Origin: JAVBLV01 sp031553195
GTDB taxonomy: Bacteria > Bacteroidota > Bacteroidia > Bacteroidales > P3
Assembly: GCA_031553195.1 (NCBI GenBank)
Contig: JAVBLV010000094.1
Coordinates: 1 to 9,224 of the forward strand
Reading direction: 5' to 3'
Length of the DNA stretch: 9,224 bases
Shown here: positions 1-6,481 of the stretch, piece after piece
Numbering within the stretch: position 1 is the first letter of the stretch
Layout: each line of letters starts with the position of its first letter
Made by a program: the position numbers and the translations under genes
The notes under the pieces: generated by a model
Told to the model about the DNA's origin: nothing
Seen by the model: only the letters and a program-made list of their open reading frames with translations
The model's database searches: none

Positions 1-1
1 A

Positions 2-52
2 AAACTTGACAGCCCTAAACCCTACACCAAATTGCCTATGAAACAAAAATGA
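2..52 (+). CDS. 3' tail of an upstream reading frame (partial)
   Basis: A frame open from the left edge ends in TGA at 50-52 and gives a short hydrophilic, lysine- and proline-containing tail ending in MKQK. An ATG at 49-51 overlaps this stop (ATGA), and the next substantial gene starts within about 40 nt, which fits a tightly packed operon. Only 16 codons are visible and a second frame is also open from the edge to 41, so this may not be coding. No function can be assigned. Confidence 0.35.
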   Translation, partial: KLDSPKPYTKLPMKQK

Positions 53-64
53 CCGACCCGACCG

Positions 65-427
65 ATGACGCATATAAAAAAAGTCAGCATGATGAAGAAC
101 GGTAAACATATAGTAACGAATCGACGCAGACAGCGAGCGCAGAGCCAAACTTGTTTGAGCTATGCCGAGCGTCAAGGAGAAAAAGCCGATAGGCTTAAAC
201 AAAAATTCCCTCGCCTCTCAAATCTGCATATAGTTTGGATTTGGACGAAGCGGCTGACGTTGGTCGGGTTGCTTGTAGCGGTGGTTTGGGCTGTAATAAA
301 TAGCGGTGTAGGGTTTTTCCTTGCGGTTGTTGTGGGCTTCCTGCTGATACGGTTGGCGTTCCGGGTAATCGTTACCGTCGTTTACATCATCCTGATAGCG
401 CTAATACTTGGTTTAATCATCTTATAA
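65..427 (+). CDS. Small basic membrane protein of the transposon accessory region
   Basis: This 120-residue protein has a strongly basic N-terminal third (a KKVSMMKNGKH stretch followed by NRRRQR) and a very hydrophobic C-terminal half from about residue 62 to the end. That half probably forms two or three transmembrane segments broken by single arginines near 96-100. The likely topology is a cytoplasmic basic head anchored in the inner membrane. The start is uncertain: ATG codons at 65, 89 and 92 are in frame, there is no Shine-Dalgarno sequence to choose between them, and the later ones would trim 8-9 residues. It lies 8 nt before the DUF3873-like gene on the same strand, so the two are probably co-transcribed. 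I do not recognise a named family. Its base composition resembles that of the tra genes rather than the AT-rich cargo, so it belongs to the transposon backbone. Confidence 0.7.
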   Translation: MTHIKKVSMMKNGKHIVTNRRRQRAQSQTCLSYAERQGEKADRLKQKFPRLSNLHIVWIWTKRLTLVGLLVAVVWAVINSGVGFFLAVVVGFLLIRLAFRVIVTVVYIILIALILGLIIL

Positions 428-435
428 TTATCAAT

Positions 436-645
436 ATGGAATCAATAACAAAAAATGGTGTCAGCACCACAACCGAAAGGGGGCAGGAAAAGTATGTAAA
501 ATGCGTTTTAGGAGCATTTAGGGGGACAGAATATTTTCAATATGATTACCGTCATACCGACGGCGAACTGTTTTCGACAGTTGCAAATTCGTTGGAAGAA
601 TGCCGCAGGCGGCGGGATGAATGGGTAAACAACAAAAAAGCATAA
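436..645 (+). CDS. DUF3873-like conjugative transposon protein
   Basis: A 69-residue soluble protein. The N-terminal NGVST motif, the central QYDYRHTDGELFS block (about residues 35-47) and the C-terminal EECRRRRDEW segment match, from memory, the DUF3873 family of small proteins carried by Bacteroides conjugative transposons. The role of that family is unknown. It starts with ATG 8 nt after the membrane-protein gene and ends 4 nt before the next small gene, which indicates one polycistronic unit. No signal peptide or membrane segment is seen. The family assignment is recognition by motif, not by database search. Confidence 0.75.
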   Translation: MESITKNGVSTTTERGQEKYVKCVLGAFRGTEYFQYDYRHTDGELFSTVANSLEECRRRRDEWVNNKKA

Positions 646-649
646 GGAT

Positions 650-829
650 ATGAAAGCGTACATTTTATTTCAGACGGACGTTTACAAGTCCAAACGTAGC
701 CGCGTTTATTTTGGTGTATTTTCAAGCGAAGTAAAGGCGATAGATGCAGCCAAAGAAAACGACCTGTACACAGACCAGGTGGAAGTAGTAATCATTGAAT
801 GTGAAATCAACCAATTTGAAGAAGTATGA
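650..829 (+). CDS. Small hypothetical protein, 59 aa
   Basis: The ATG at 650 lies 4 nt after the preceding stop, and the frame runs to TGA at 827-829. The product begins MKAYILFQTDVYKSK. It has a beta-strand-like start (AYILFQT), a basic segment (KSKRSR), then VYFGVFSS, a helical AIDAAKEND stretch, and a strand-like VEVVIIECEI near the end, suggesting a small alpha/beta fold. The stop overlaps the start of the next gene as ATGA, a classic sign of translational coupling. The operon context, the spacing and a protein-like pattern of hydrophobicity support it as real. The function is unknown. Confidence 0.6.
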   Translation: MKAYILFQTDVYKSKRSRVYFGVFSSEVKAIDAAKENDLYTDQVEVVIIECEINQFEEV

Positions 830-909
830 AAACGAATAGACTTTGCGACAAATGCCATCAACCCGTAGAAAAAGGCTACCATTATGTGATATGGGAACAC
901 AAGAGCTAA
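826..909 (+). CDS. CxxC mini-protein, 27 aa
   Basis: This frame opens at the ATGA overlap (826-829) with the previous gene and ends at TAA 907-909. The 27-residue peptide begins MKTNRLCDKCHQPVEKGYHY. C7 and C10 form a CxxC knuckle with histidines at 11, 19 and 25, so a single small zinc-binding knuckle is possible. It is the last frame before a strong terminator at 924, which fits the end of the accessory operon. It is short and has no recognised family, so its status as a real gene rests on the overlap, the CxxC motif and its position. Confidence 0.5.
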   Translation: MKTNRLCDKCHQPVEKGYHYVIWEHKS

Positions 910-923
910 CTAATGATGATTGA

Positions 924-952
924 CGGGCGGTTCTTCCGCCCGCTTCTTTTTC
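924..952 (+). terminator. Rho-independent terminator of the accessory operon
   Basis: A perfect 7-bp GC-rich stem (CGGGCGG at 924-930, CCGCCCG at 936-942) with a 5-nt loop TTCTT is followed by a pyrimidine tract CTTCTTTTTC. It lies 14 nt after the stop of the CxxC mini-protein. It would separate the backbone accessory operon from the AT-rich cargo downstream. Confidence 0.85.
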
Positions 953-980
953 CATGAGCCTAAGCGGATGAAAAAGAAGC
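942..980. repeat. 11-bp inverted repeat after the terminator
   Basis: GCTTCTTTTTC at 942-952 is perfectly repeated in inverse orientation as GAAAAAGAAGC at 970-980, with a 17-nt spacer. The left arm is the T-tract of the preceding terminator and the right arm gives a T-tract on the opposite strand, so the whole element could stop transcription from both sides. It also marks the edge of the cargo, so a recombination role is possible but unproven. Confidence 0.7.
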
Positions 981-1018
981 AAAAAGCCGAAAATTAAACA
1001 TTTCCTAAATTTAAAGTG

Positions 1019-1026
1019 TAAATTTG
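1019..1026 (+). promoter_or_regulatory. Bacteroidota-type -7 promoter element for the cargo operon
   Basis: TAAATTTG is an exact match to the TAnnTTTG -7 consensus used by the primary sigma factor of Bacteroides. A good TTTG -33 partner at the usual distance is not seen; TTTC at 1001-1004 is too close. If used, transcription would begin around 1030-1035. That leaves roughly 30 nt of leader before the ATG at 1063 and would exclude the upstream TTG (1024) and ATG (1030) as starts of the first gene. Confidence 0.5.
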
Positions 1027-1062
1027 CAAATGTTTAAAGATGAGTATAAGCGACGTATTACT

Positions 1063-2259
1063 ATGAATGATATTTATAAAGAACATTTTGAATCAGCCAT
1101 CATAAAGAAAAAAGATGAAGGTAGTTACAGATTTTTTTTGGAAATAGAAAAATCAGCTAACTCATTTCCCTTTTTTGAATTTTACAAGCATAATCAATTA
1201 ATGAAAGCAATAAATTGCTGTTCAAATGATTATCTTGGAATGAGCGTCAATAAAGAGGTTGTAAATGTGATGTCAGAGGTGGCGAAAAAGGCAGGAGTTG
1301 GAAGTGGCGGTACTCGGAATATATCGGGAACTACTTCATATCACACCAAATTGGAAAATACGATTGCTCAATTACACAAACAAGAAGCAGCTCTTTTATT
1401 CAATAGCGCCTATCTTGCAAATGAAACCACTTTAAAAGCTATAAAAAAAATAATCCCCACAATAAAGTTTATATCTGACGAAGAAAACCACGCATCAATC
1501 ATTGAGGGAATAAATGTTCAAAAAGATGAAAAATTTATTTTCAAACACAATGATATAGATGATCTTGAAAAAATTCTACATACAATTCCGATTGATGAAC
1601 CAAAGATAATTGTGTTTGAATCGGTATATTCTATGTCAGGTACAGTTAGTCCAATAAAAGAAATACTGAGTCTTGCCAAAAAATATAATGCTATAACTTA
1701 TATTGATGAAGTACACGCAATAGGCTTGTATGGTAAAGATGGCGGAGGTTTAACTTCACAATTAGGGCTTCACAATGAAGTTGATATTATTAATGGGACA
1801 CTTGGAAAAGCATTTGGAACAATTGGAGGATATATTGCTGCCAACAGAGAAATTGTAGATAGTATAAGATGTTACGGAAAAGGATTTATATTTACTACTT
1901 CCATACCGCCCTCTTGTTGTGCAGCTTCCATGAAGAGCATAGAAATATTATCAACAAATAATTTGATTAGAAAAACATTTTTTGACAACTTGAAAAAATT
2001 TAGACAACTCTTGAAAGATAATCAAATTGAATATAAGGGAGAGGAATCACACATAACAACAATTGATATTGGCGACCCGGTAATTTGCAAATCAATTGCA
2101 GATAGATTACTATATGATTTTGGTATTTATATACAACCAATAAACTTTCCAACAGTACCAAGAGGGAAAGAATGTTTAAGAATAGTTATAAATGCTTTAC
2201 ATAAACAAAATGACATAGTGTATTTGGTTGATAGTCTTAAAAATGTTTTAAAAAAATAA
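1063..2259 (+). CDS. 5-aminolevulinate synthase-type PLP enzyme (alpha-oxoamine synthase family)
   Basis: Enzymes of this type condense glycine with succinyl-CoA to give 5-aminolevulinate, CO2 and CoA, using pyridoxal phosphate in the cytosol. From ATG 1063 the product is 398 residues, the usual ALAS length, and its key residues fall at nearly the same numbers as in the Rhodobacter enzyme: R23, N55, T84-N86-I87 in GGTRNISGT, H143, D215 and H218 in IDEVHAIGLYG, PLP lysine K249 in GTLGKAFG, T364 in NFPTVPRG, and R373. The GGTRNISGT, GFIFTTSIPP and QPINFPTVPRG blocks separate ALAS from the related KBL, BioF and serine palmitoyltransferase. In-frame starts exist at TTG 1024 and ATG 1030, but 1063 fits both family alignment and promoter position. 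It is first in the cargo operon, 3 nt before the SDR. Bacteroidota normally make ALA from glutamyl-tRNA, so this gene (a hemA of the Shemin type) is unexpected. Its true acyl donor here is not proven. Confidence 0.9.
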   Translation: MNDIYKEHFESAIIKKKDEGSYRFFLEIEKSANSFPFFEFYKHNQLMKAINCCSNDYLGMSVNKEVVNVMSEVAKKAGVGSGGTRNISGTTSYHTKLENTIAQLHKQEAALLFNSAYLANETTLKAIKKIIPTIKFISDEENHASIIEGINVQKDEKFIFKHNDIDDLEKILHTIPIDEPKIIVFESVYSMSGTVSPIKEILSLAKKYNAITYIDEVHAIGLYGKDGGGLTSQLGLHNEVDIINGTLGKAFGTIGGYIAANREIVDSIRCYGKGFIFTTSIPPSCCAASMKSIEILSTNNLIRKTFFDNLKKFRQLLKDNQIEYKGEESHITTIDIGDPVICKSIADRLLYDFGIYIQPINFPTVPRGKECLRIVINALHKQNDIVYLVDSLKNVLKK

Positions 2260-2262
2260 AGT

Positions 2263-3030
2263 ATGGAAAAGCTTAATGGTAAAAAGGTATTTATTACAGG
2301 CGGGAGCAGGGGTATAGGAAAAGCAATCGCTATTGCGCTTGCAAATGCTGGTGCTGATGTTTTGATTAGTTACAATAAAAACGAACAGGAAGCAATAAAT
2401 ACCATTTCAGAAATACACAAATTAGGGAAATATGCTGATTATATCAAAGTTGATTTGTCAAACAGGACTGAAACTCAAACTTTAATTGAGAAAGTCGTAG
2501 AAAAATTAGGATATATTGATGTTTTAGTCAATAATGCAGGAATTTTAACCCGAACCTCTTTTTTAGATGTAACTGATAATGAATTAGAGAAAGTTATAGA
2601 TGTTAATCTTATAGCCCCTTTTATGTTAACGCAAGAAGTTGCAAAAGAAATGATTAGAAAAAACATTAAGGGTTCAATAATAAATATCGGCTCTATAAGT
2701 TCTGAAAAAGCCTCACGTTCTTTGCCTCACTACGAATGTGCAAAAGCGGGTTTATTAATGATGACTAAAAGTGCTGCACTTGCTGTGGGAAGTTATGGAA
2801 TAAGAGTAAATTCCATTCAGCCGGGATTAACCGAAACAGACATAAATATCGAATTAAGAGAAAAAGACAAACAGAAATGGCAGGAAAAAATATCAGAAAT
2901 TCCTTTAGGAAGAGTTGGTGTGCCGACAGACCACATAGGAGCAGTATTGTTTTTAGCTTCAGATGATTCTTCATGGGTAACAGGAGCAAGTATAGTCATT
3001 GACGGAGGCAGGTCAATTCGGTTTACATAA
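2263..3030 (+). CDS. Short-chain dehydrogenase/reductase (FabG-like classical SDR)
   Basis: An NAD(P)H-dependent oxidoreductase of 255 residues, the normal length for classical SDRs. The Rossmann glycine motif TGGSRGIG is at 12-19 and the structural NNAG at 90-93. The catalytic tetrad N115, S144, Y157 and K161 is complete, with YECAK as the YxxxK motif. The PG motif after the sixth strand is at 187-188 and the C-terminal VIDGG at 245-249. It belongs to the FabG/glucose-dehydrogenase-like group and should be active. Its start lies only 3 nt after the ALAS-type gene, so the two are almost certainly co-translated. A reasonable inference is that it reduces the ketone made by that enzyme or a downstream product. 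The substrate cannot be read from sequence, and a 3-ketoacyl reductase role is an alternative. Confidence 0.93.
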   Translation: MEKLNGKKVFITGGSRGIGKAIAIALANAGADVLISYNKNEQEAINTISEIHKLGKYADYIKVDLSNRTETQTLIEKVVEKLGYIDVLVNNAGILTRTSFLDVTDNELEKVIDVNLIAPFMLTQEVAKEMIRKNIKGSIINIGSISSEKASRSLPHYECAKAGLLMMTKSAALAVGSYGIRVNSIQPGLTETDINIELREKDKQKWQEKISEIPLGRVGVPTDHIGAVLFLASDDSSWVTGASIVIDGGRSIRFT

Positions 3031-3048
3031 CAAATAAATTTTATCTAT

Positions 3049-4422
3049 ATGACACAATATTACTATGACCCGATTTATGGACAAATTGTCGTTGATGAAA
3101 TGTATTATCCAATAGTAGATTCTTACTATTTTAAAAGATTAAGGCATCTTCGACAATTAGGATTATGTTATCTTTCTTTTCCGGGTGGGAATCATACTCG
3201 TTACGAACACAGTTTAGGAGCTTTCCATCTTGCAACATTAATGGAAAAAGTAATTAAATACGGAGATATTAAAGATGATGATAAACCTCGATTAATTGCA
3301 CTTTTAAAATTGGGGACACTATGTCATGATATTGGACATGGGCCTTTTTCACACATGATTGAAAATGCTTTACATGGAGAAGGTGTGAAAATTTCTCATG
3401 AAGAAGTCGGCGCAGCTATTGTTTGTCATAAACTAAAAGCTGAATTAAAACCATTTGAAGATAAATATGGCATTACATCTAATATGATTTCTCAGCTAAT
3501 GACAAAATCTGCAAAAGATGAGCCACTTCTTAAATGTGCAGAGGAACTTGTGTCTTCGGATGTTGACCTTGATAGAATTGATTATTTATACAGAGATTCG
3601 CATTATTGTGGAAAACATGCTGGTAGTGTTCGACAACAAATGAATTTTGAAAATATTTGGGAACTTTCTGATAATGATGGAATTCCCAGATTTGAATTAA
3701 CAAATGACGGGATTAACTATGCAGAAGACATTCTAATACTTAGAAAAAATAATTATAGTCGAATTGTATTTGAATCCAAACATATGGGACTGACTGCTAT
3801 GTTTGAAAAAGCGGTACAACTTGCCGCAGAATATCAAGATTCCGAATTTGGGAAACGTTGTAAAATTGTAAAAGAGACAAGTATGGAATGGAATGATTCT
3901 ATCTCAGTTACAGAAAATTTTCCGAAAATCTGGGGTAGTATATATGGACTGTTTGATTATCAGGCATTTAATCTAATCGAGGAGTGTCCTGATAGAAATG
4001 TAAGAAGTATTATAAGAGAGATAAGAAGTGGTGATTGTTATCCATCAAAGTGTAGATATGGTTGGGAAGATATTCACTACCTTACAAAGAAAGTAATTTT
4101 ATCTCTTAAGAACGATAAAGATGCTTATCAATTACGCCGAAATATCGAAAATGAACTTTCTAAATTAAAGGGTATTGAATCATATCAAATTGCTGTTCAT
4201 CTTCAAAAATATAGTGTTCCTAAACCAATAATTTCTGGAACTATTAAAGGGAGATTACTTGAGGAAGTAAGCGGATTAAGCCGATTTTTAATAGATGATG
4301 TAAAAAGTCAATATGTTGTTGAATTATTTTTAGATAAATCAATTAGCAAATCTAATGAAGATGTTATAAAAAATAATTTTAAAGATATGATATGTCAAGG
4401 TAAAATCAACAAAATTAAATAA
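3049..4422 (+). CDS. HD-domain phosphohydrolase, SAMHD1/dGTPase-like, catalytically complete
   Basis: A 457-residue protein with an N-terminal HD domain of the deoxynucleotide triphosphohydrolase type. Known relatives remove triphosphate from dNTPs in a metal-dependent reaction. The entry segment (DPIYG, then FKRLRHLRQLG at 28-38) is typical of the SAMHD1/YdhJ-like branch. The four metal ligands are visible: H54 in HTRYEHSLG, H93 and D94 in CHDIGHGPFSH, and D175 in DLDRIDYLYRD; Y179 and D183 match SAMHD1 positions that line the nucleotide pocket. The C-terminal half (after about 230) has no motif I recognise and may mediate oligomerisation or regulation. It begins 18 nt after the SDR and ends 8 nt before a diverged paralogue, with which it probably forms a complex. 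The substrate could be dNTPs or another phosphorylated nucleotide; the sequence alone does not decide. Confidence 0.9.
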   Translation: MTQYYYDPIYGQIVVDEMYYPIVDSYYFKRLRHLRQLGLCYLSFPGGNHTRYEHSLGAFHLATLMEKVIKYGDIKDDDKPRLIALLKLGTLCHDIGHGPFSHMIENALHGEGVKISHEEVGAAIVCHKLKAELKPFEDKYGITSNMISQLMTKSAKDEPLLKCAEELVSSDVDLDRIDYLYRDSHYCGKHAGSVRQQMNFENIWELSDNDGIPRFELTNDGINYAEDILILRKNNYSRIVFESKHMGLTAMFEKAVQLAAEYQDSEFGKRCKIVKETSMEWNDSISVTENFPKIWGSIYGLFDYQAFNLIEECPDRNVRSIIREIRSGDCYPSKCRYGWEDIHYLTKKVILSLKNDKDAYQLRRNIENELSKLKGIESYQIAVHLQKYSVPKPIISGTIKGRLLEEVSGLSRFLIDDVKSQYVVELFLDKSISKSNEDVIKNNFKDMICQGKINKIK

Positions 4423-4430
4423 CAAAAACA

Positions 4431-5591
4431 ATGAAATATTTAGATTCTGTATATGGTGAAATTGATTTCCCTGATAAATATCGTTATTATTTGGAATTAC
4501 CACCTTTGACTCGTCTTAGAAATATAAAACAGCTGGGTTTTACCCCATCTGTTTATACTGGTGCTGTTCATACTCGTTTTGAACATACTATTGGGAAGAC
4601 ATGGGTTTTAATTAATTTGCTTGAGCAGTTTCAGATAGGAGATACTGATAGTTGGATTGTTGCATCATTATTAAGTGAAATAGGAACATTTCCTTTTTCT
4701 TATAGCACTCATTGGTTGTTTGGAAAAAAAATGCAATTGACGAAAAAATATTTTTCCGAACAGTTATTCGATAATTATATAGTTAGTGACCGTCATCTTG
4801 GGTTGAATGGTTCAGACAGAAATTTTATTTTCAATCCCCCTGTGGATGGTCAATTACAAAAAGTAACAATGGGAGTTTTCCCACAATTGAATATACTAAA
4901 ACTAGCGGGCGATATTGATTATTCATTAAGGGATTCTCATTATTCTGGGAGATATTCCAATAGTTTTGATTTTAGATATTTCAAAACTCTTGTTGATTTA
5001 GATTCTGATTTTTGCAAACAAACAATTGTTGATTCGATAAGAGAACTTTATCGTTCAATATATTCTCTTAATTCTGTATATGGAGATAAAGTCAGAAGAT
5101 TTATTACATTAATTTTCGTGAGATTAACTAATTTTTTAATTGACAATAAATACTTAGAGATGGATGAGTACAAAAATCCAGCAAGATTTATAGAATTGGA
5201 TGATGATAAATTTATGTCAATTTTAAGAAGTGCGGCAGAAAAAGCAATCGAAAGAAATTACCCTTGGGTAAAAGGAATGCTTGAATATATTGAGCAATTA
5301 AGCTCGGTTGAGATTAAAGAATTTCCTTTGACAGAAAAATTAATTCAAAAATCTTTGACTGAAATTGAAAAACATATTGCGAGTCAAGAAGGTATTGACC
5401 ACAAACAAGTAATTGCAATAAGTGATAATAAAAAAAATATTCTTGATTATGTCTTATTTGGAGAACGATTTGAATGTTTTAAAGCTGCAATTGATTCTGA
5501 TTTCTTCAAGAACATGACAGGGCTTGCGACTGGTTCTAACAGAACCAATTTAATGAAGGAAAATGTTGTGTATTATACTGTAATCAAATAA
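4431..5591 (+). CDS. Degenerate HD-domain paralogue (probable pseudoenzyme)
   Basis: This 386-residue protein is clearly related to the preceding HD phosphohydrolase. It has the same opening (DSVYGEIDFP against DPIYGQIVVD), TRLRNIKQLG at 27-36, HTRFEHTIG at 47-55, and LRDSHYSGRYS at 166-176. The first ligand H52 is kept, but the defining HD pair is replaced by S82-E83 in LLSEIGTFPFS, and the position equivalent to the last ligand Asp is G160, with acidic residues next to it at D161 and D163. It is therefore unlikely to bind the metal centre normally. Active/inactive pairs usually form hetero-oligomers in which the degenerate partner senses a ligand or regulates its active sibling; that is an inference here. 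It lies 8 nt after the active copy and 16 nt before the PyrG-like gene. The frame is intact over its full length, which argues against a decaying pseudogene. Confidence 0.85.
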   Translation: MKYLDSVYGEIDFPDKYRYYLELPPLTRLRNIKQLGFTPSVYTGAVHTRFEHTIGKTWVLINLLEQFQIGDTDSWIVASLLSEIGTFPFSYSTHWLFGKKMQLTKKYFSEQLFDNYIVSDRHLGLNGSDRNFIFNPPVDGQLQKVTMGVFPQLNILKLAGDIDYSLRDSHYSGRYSNSFDFRYFKTLVDLDSDFCKQTIVDSIRELYRSIYSLNSVYGDKVRRFITLIFVRLTNFLIDNKYLEMDEYKNPARFIELDDDKFMSILRSAAEKAIERNYPWVKGMLEYIEQLSSVEIKEFPLTEKLIQKSLTEIEKHIASQEGIDHKQVIAISDNKKNILDYVLFGERFECFKAAIDSDFFKNMTGLATGSNRTNLMKENVVYYTVIK

Positions 5592-5607
5592 AAAGTCAAT
5601 ATTGAGT

Positions 5608-6441
5608 ATGTACAATCAAAAAGATGCTTCGTTTATTATTGATAAGGAATTCAATTCAATCAATTTTGAAGATACGAAAATTCACATTGTTTTTGGCTAC
5701 AACCGTTCTGATATAGGAAAAGCAGAATTAATAGCTCGATTAGGTATTTTATTTGAAGATAGTTTTTCAATAATAAAATTTGATGGCTTTCTTAATACCA
5801 ATTTAGATGGGCGTTATCCATCAAGAACAGGACACGATTTTGTTGTTTATAAAAAATTCCATGACCATATAGAGTATGGAGGCTCAAATTTAATTTTAAA
5901 TGCACCATTTTTAATCGATTTTTTTAATCGATTTGGAGAAAGTAAAGAGCATTTAATGTATCGCCCACATGTTGCTAAAGTTTTTGCATATAAGATATTT
6001 CAAAATTGGAAAAATCTTGGTTGTCCTAAGGATTTAATTATTGAAATCGGAGGAACGATTTTGGACGATGCAGTAGTAGCTTATGTTATTCCTTCGATAA
6101 GATTACTACAAGAACATCATAAAAACCTAAATTTGTTTTTACTGACTGATGTAAGCTATAATAGAATCCACATCAAAGCTAAACCTGTGCTGAATGCTTT
6201 GGAAGTGGGACAAACTCAAGGTTTAATTTTTGATGTAATTTTCGTAAGACTTCCCCCTGACTATCCTGAATCCTTAAACATAGACGACACACGTTGTTAT
6301 GTAGAAGAAAAAATTGCTGATAGTTTGGTTTATAATGGATGTTTTAAAAAAGTTATATGCATTCCTTTTTATACGGACGATGAGTTAACTGGCTATACAG
6401 AGTATTTACAAAATCTTAAAAACTATATTTTTTCTGAATAG
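5608..6441 (+). CDS. Standalone CTP synthase-like amidoligase domain (PyrG N-terminal domain homologue)
   Basis: CTP synthase uses ATP to phosphorylate the 4-oxygen of UTP and replaces it with ammonia supplied by a C-terminal glutaminase domain. This 277-residue protein matches only the synthetase part. A modified P-loop GYNRSDIGKA is at 30-39 (K38), FDGFLNTNLDG at 58-68 corresponds to the PyrG DPYxNVDPG segment, IIEIGGT at 144-150 carries the Mg-binding-type E146, and KAKP at 190-193 matches KTKPTQ before a FDVIFVR strand like PDILVCR. The Gln of KTKPTQ is absent, and the P-loop and acidic segment around E89 differ, so the substrate is probably not plain UTP. No glutaminase domain follows: the frame stops at 6441 and a terminator and traQ come next. 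ATG 5608 is preferred over an in-frame TTG at 5602. It is the last gene of the cargo, 16 nt after the HD paralogue. A P-loop ligase of a related fold (BioD/CobQ type) is a less likely alternative. Confidence 0.8.
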   Translation: MYNQKDASFIIDKEFNSINFEDTKIHIVFGYNRSDIGKAELIARLGILFEDSFSIIKFDGFLNTNLDGRYPSRTGHDFVVYKKFHDHIEYGGSNLILNAPFLIDFFNRFGESKEHLMYRPHVAKVFAYKIFQNWKNLGCPKDLIIEIGGTILDDAVVAYVIPSIRLLQEHHKNLNLFLLTDVSYNRIHIKAKPVLNALEVGQTQGLIFDVIFVRLPPDYPESLNIDDTRCYVEEKIADSLVYNGCFKKVICIPFYTDDELTGYTEYLQNLKNYIFSE

Positions 6442-6481
6442 AATAAGCCCATTTAGAAATGAGAGATAGCAAAAACAACAG

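Noticed and set aside
706..982. Minus-strand open frames across the accessory operon end.
   Set aside because: They run through the terminator hairpin and inverted repeat and oppose the tightly packed plus-strand small genes; no family resemblance.
5531..5547. Small palindrome TGGTTCT-AAC-AGAACCA.
   Set aside because: It lies within the coding sequence of the HD paralogue, about 45 nt before its stop, has no T-tract and is short enough to be chance or a minor RNA hairpin.
5908..5934. Short direct repeat of TTTTAATCGATTT.
   Set aside because: It lies inside the PyrG-like gene where Phe/Ile/Asp/Asn codons in AT-rich DNA easily create it; only two copies, with no array structure.
1063..6441. 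The cassette as a biotin-type cluster (oxoamine synthase like BioF plus P-loop ligase like BioD).
   Set aside because: The PLP enzyme carries ALAS-specific blocks rather than BioF ones, and the P-loop protein follows PyrG motifs (FLNTNLDG, IIEIGGT, KAKP), not BioD. No BioA or BioB homologue is present.
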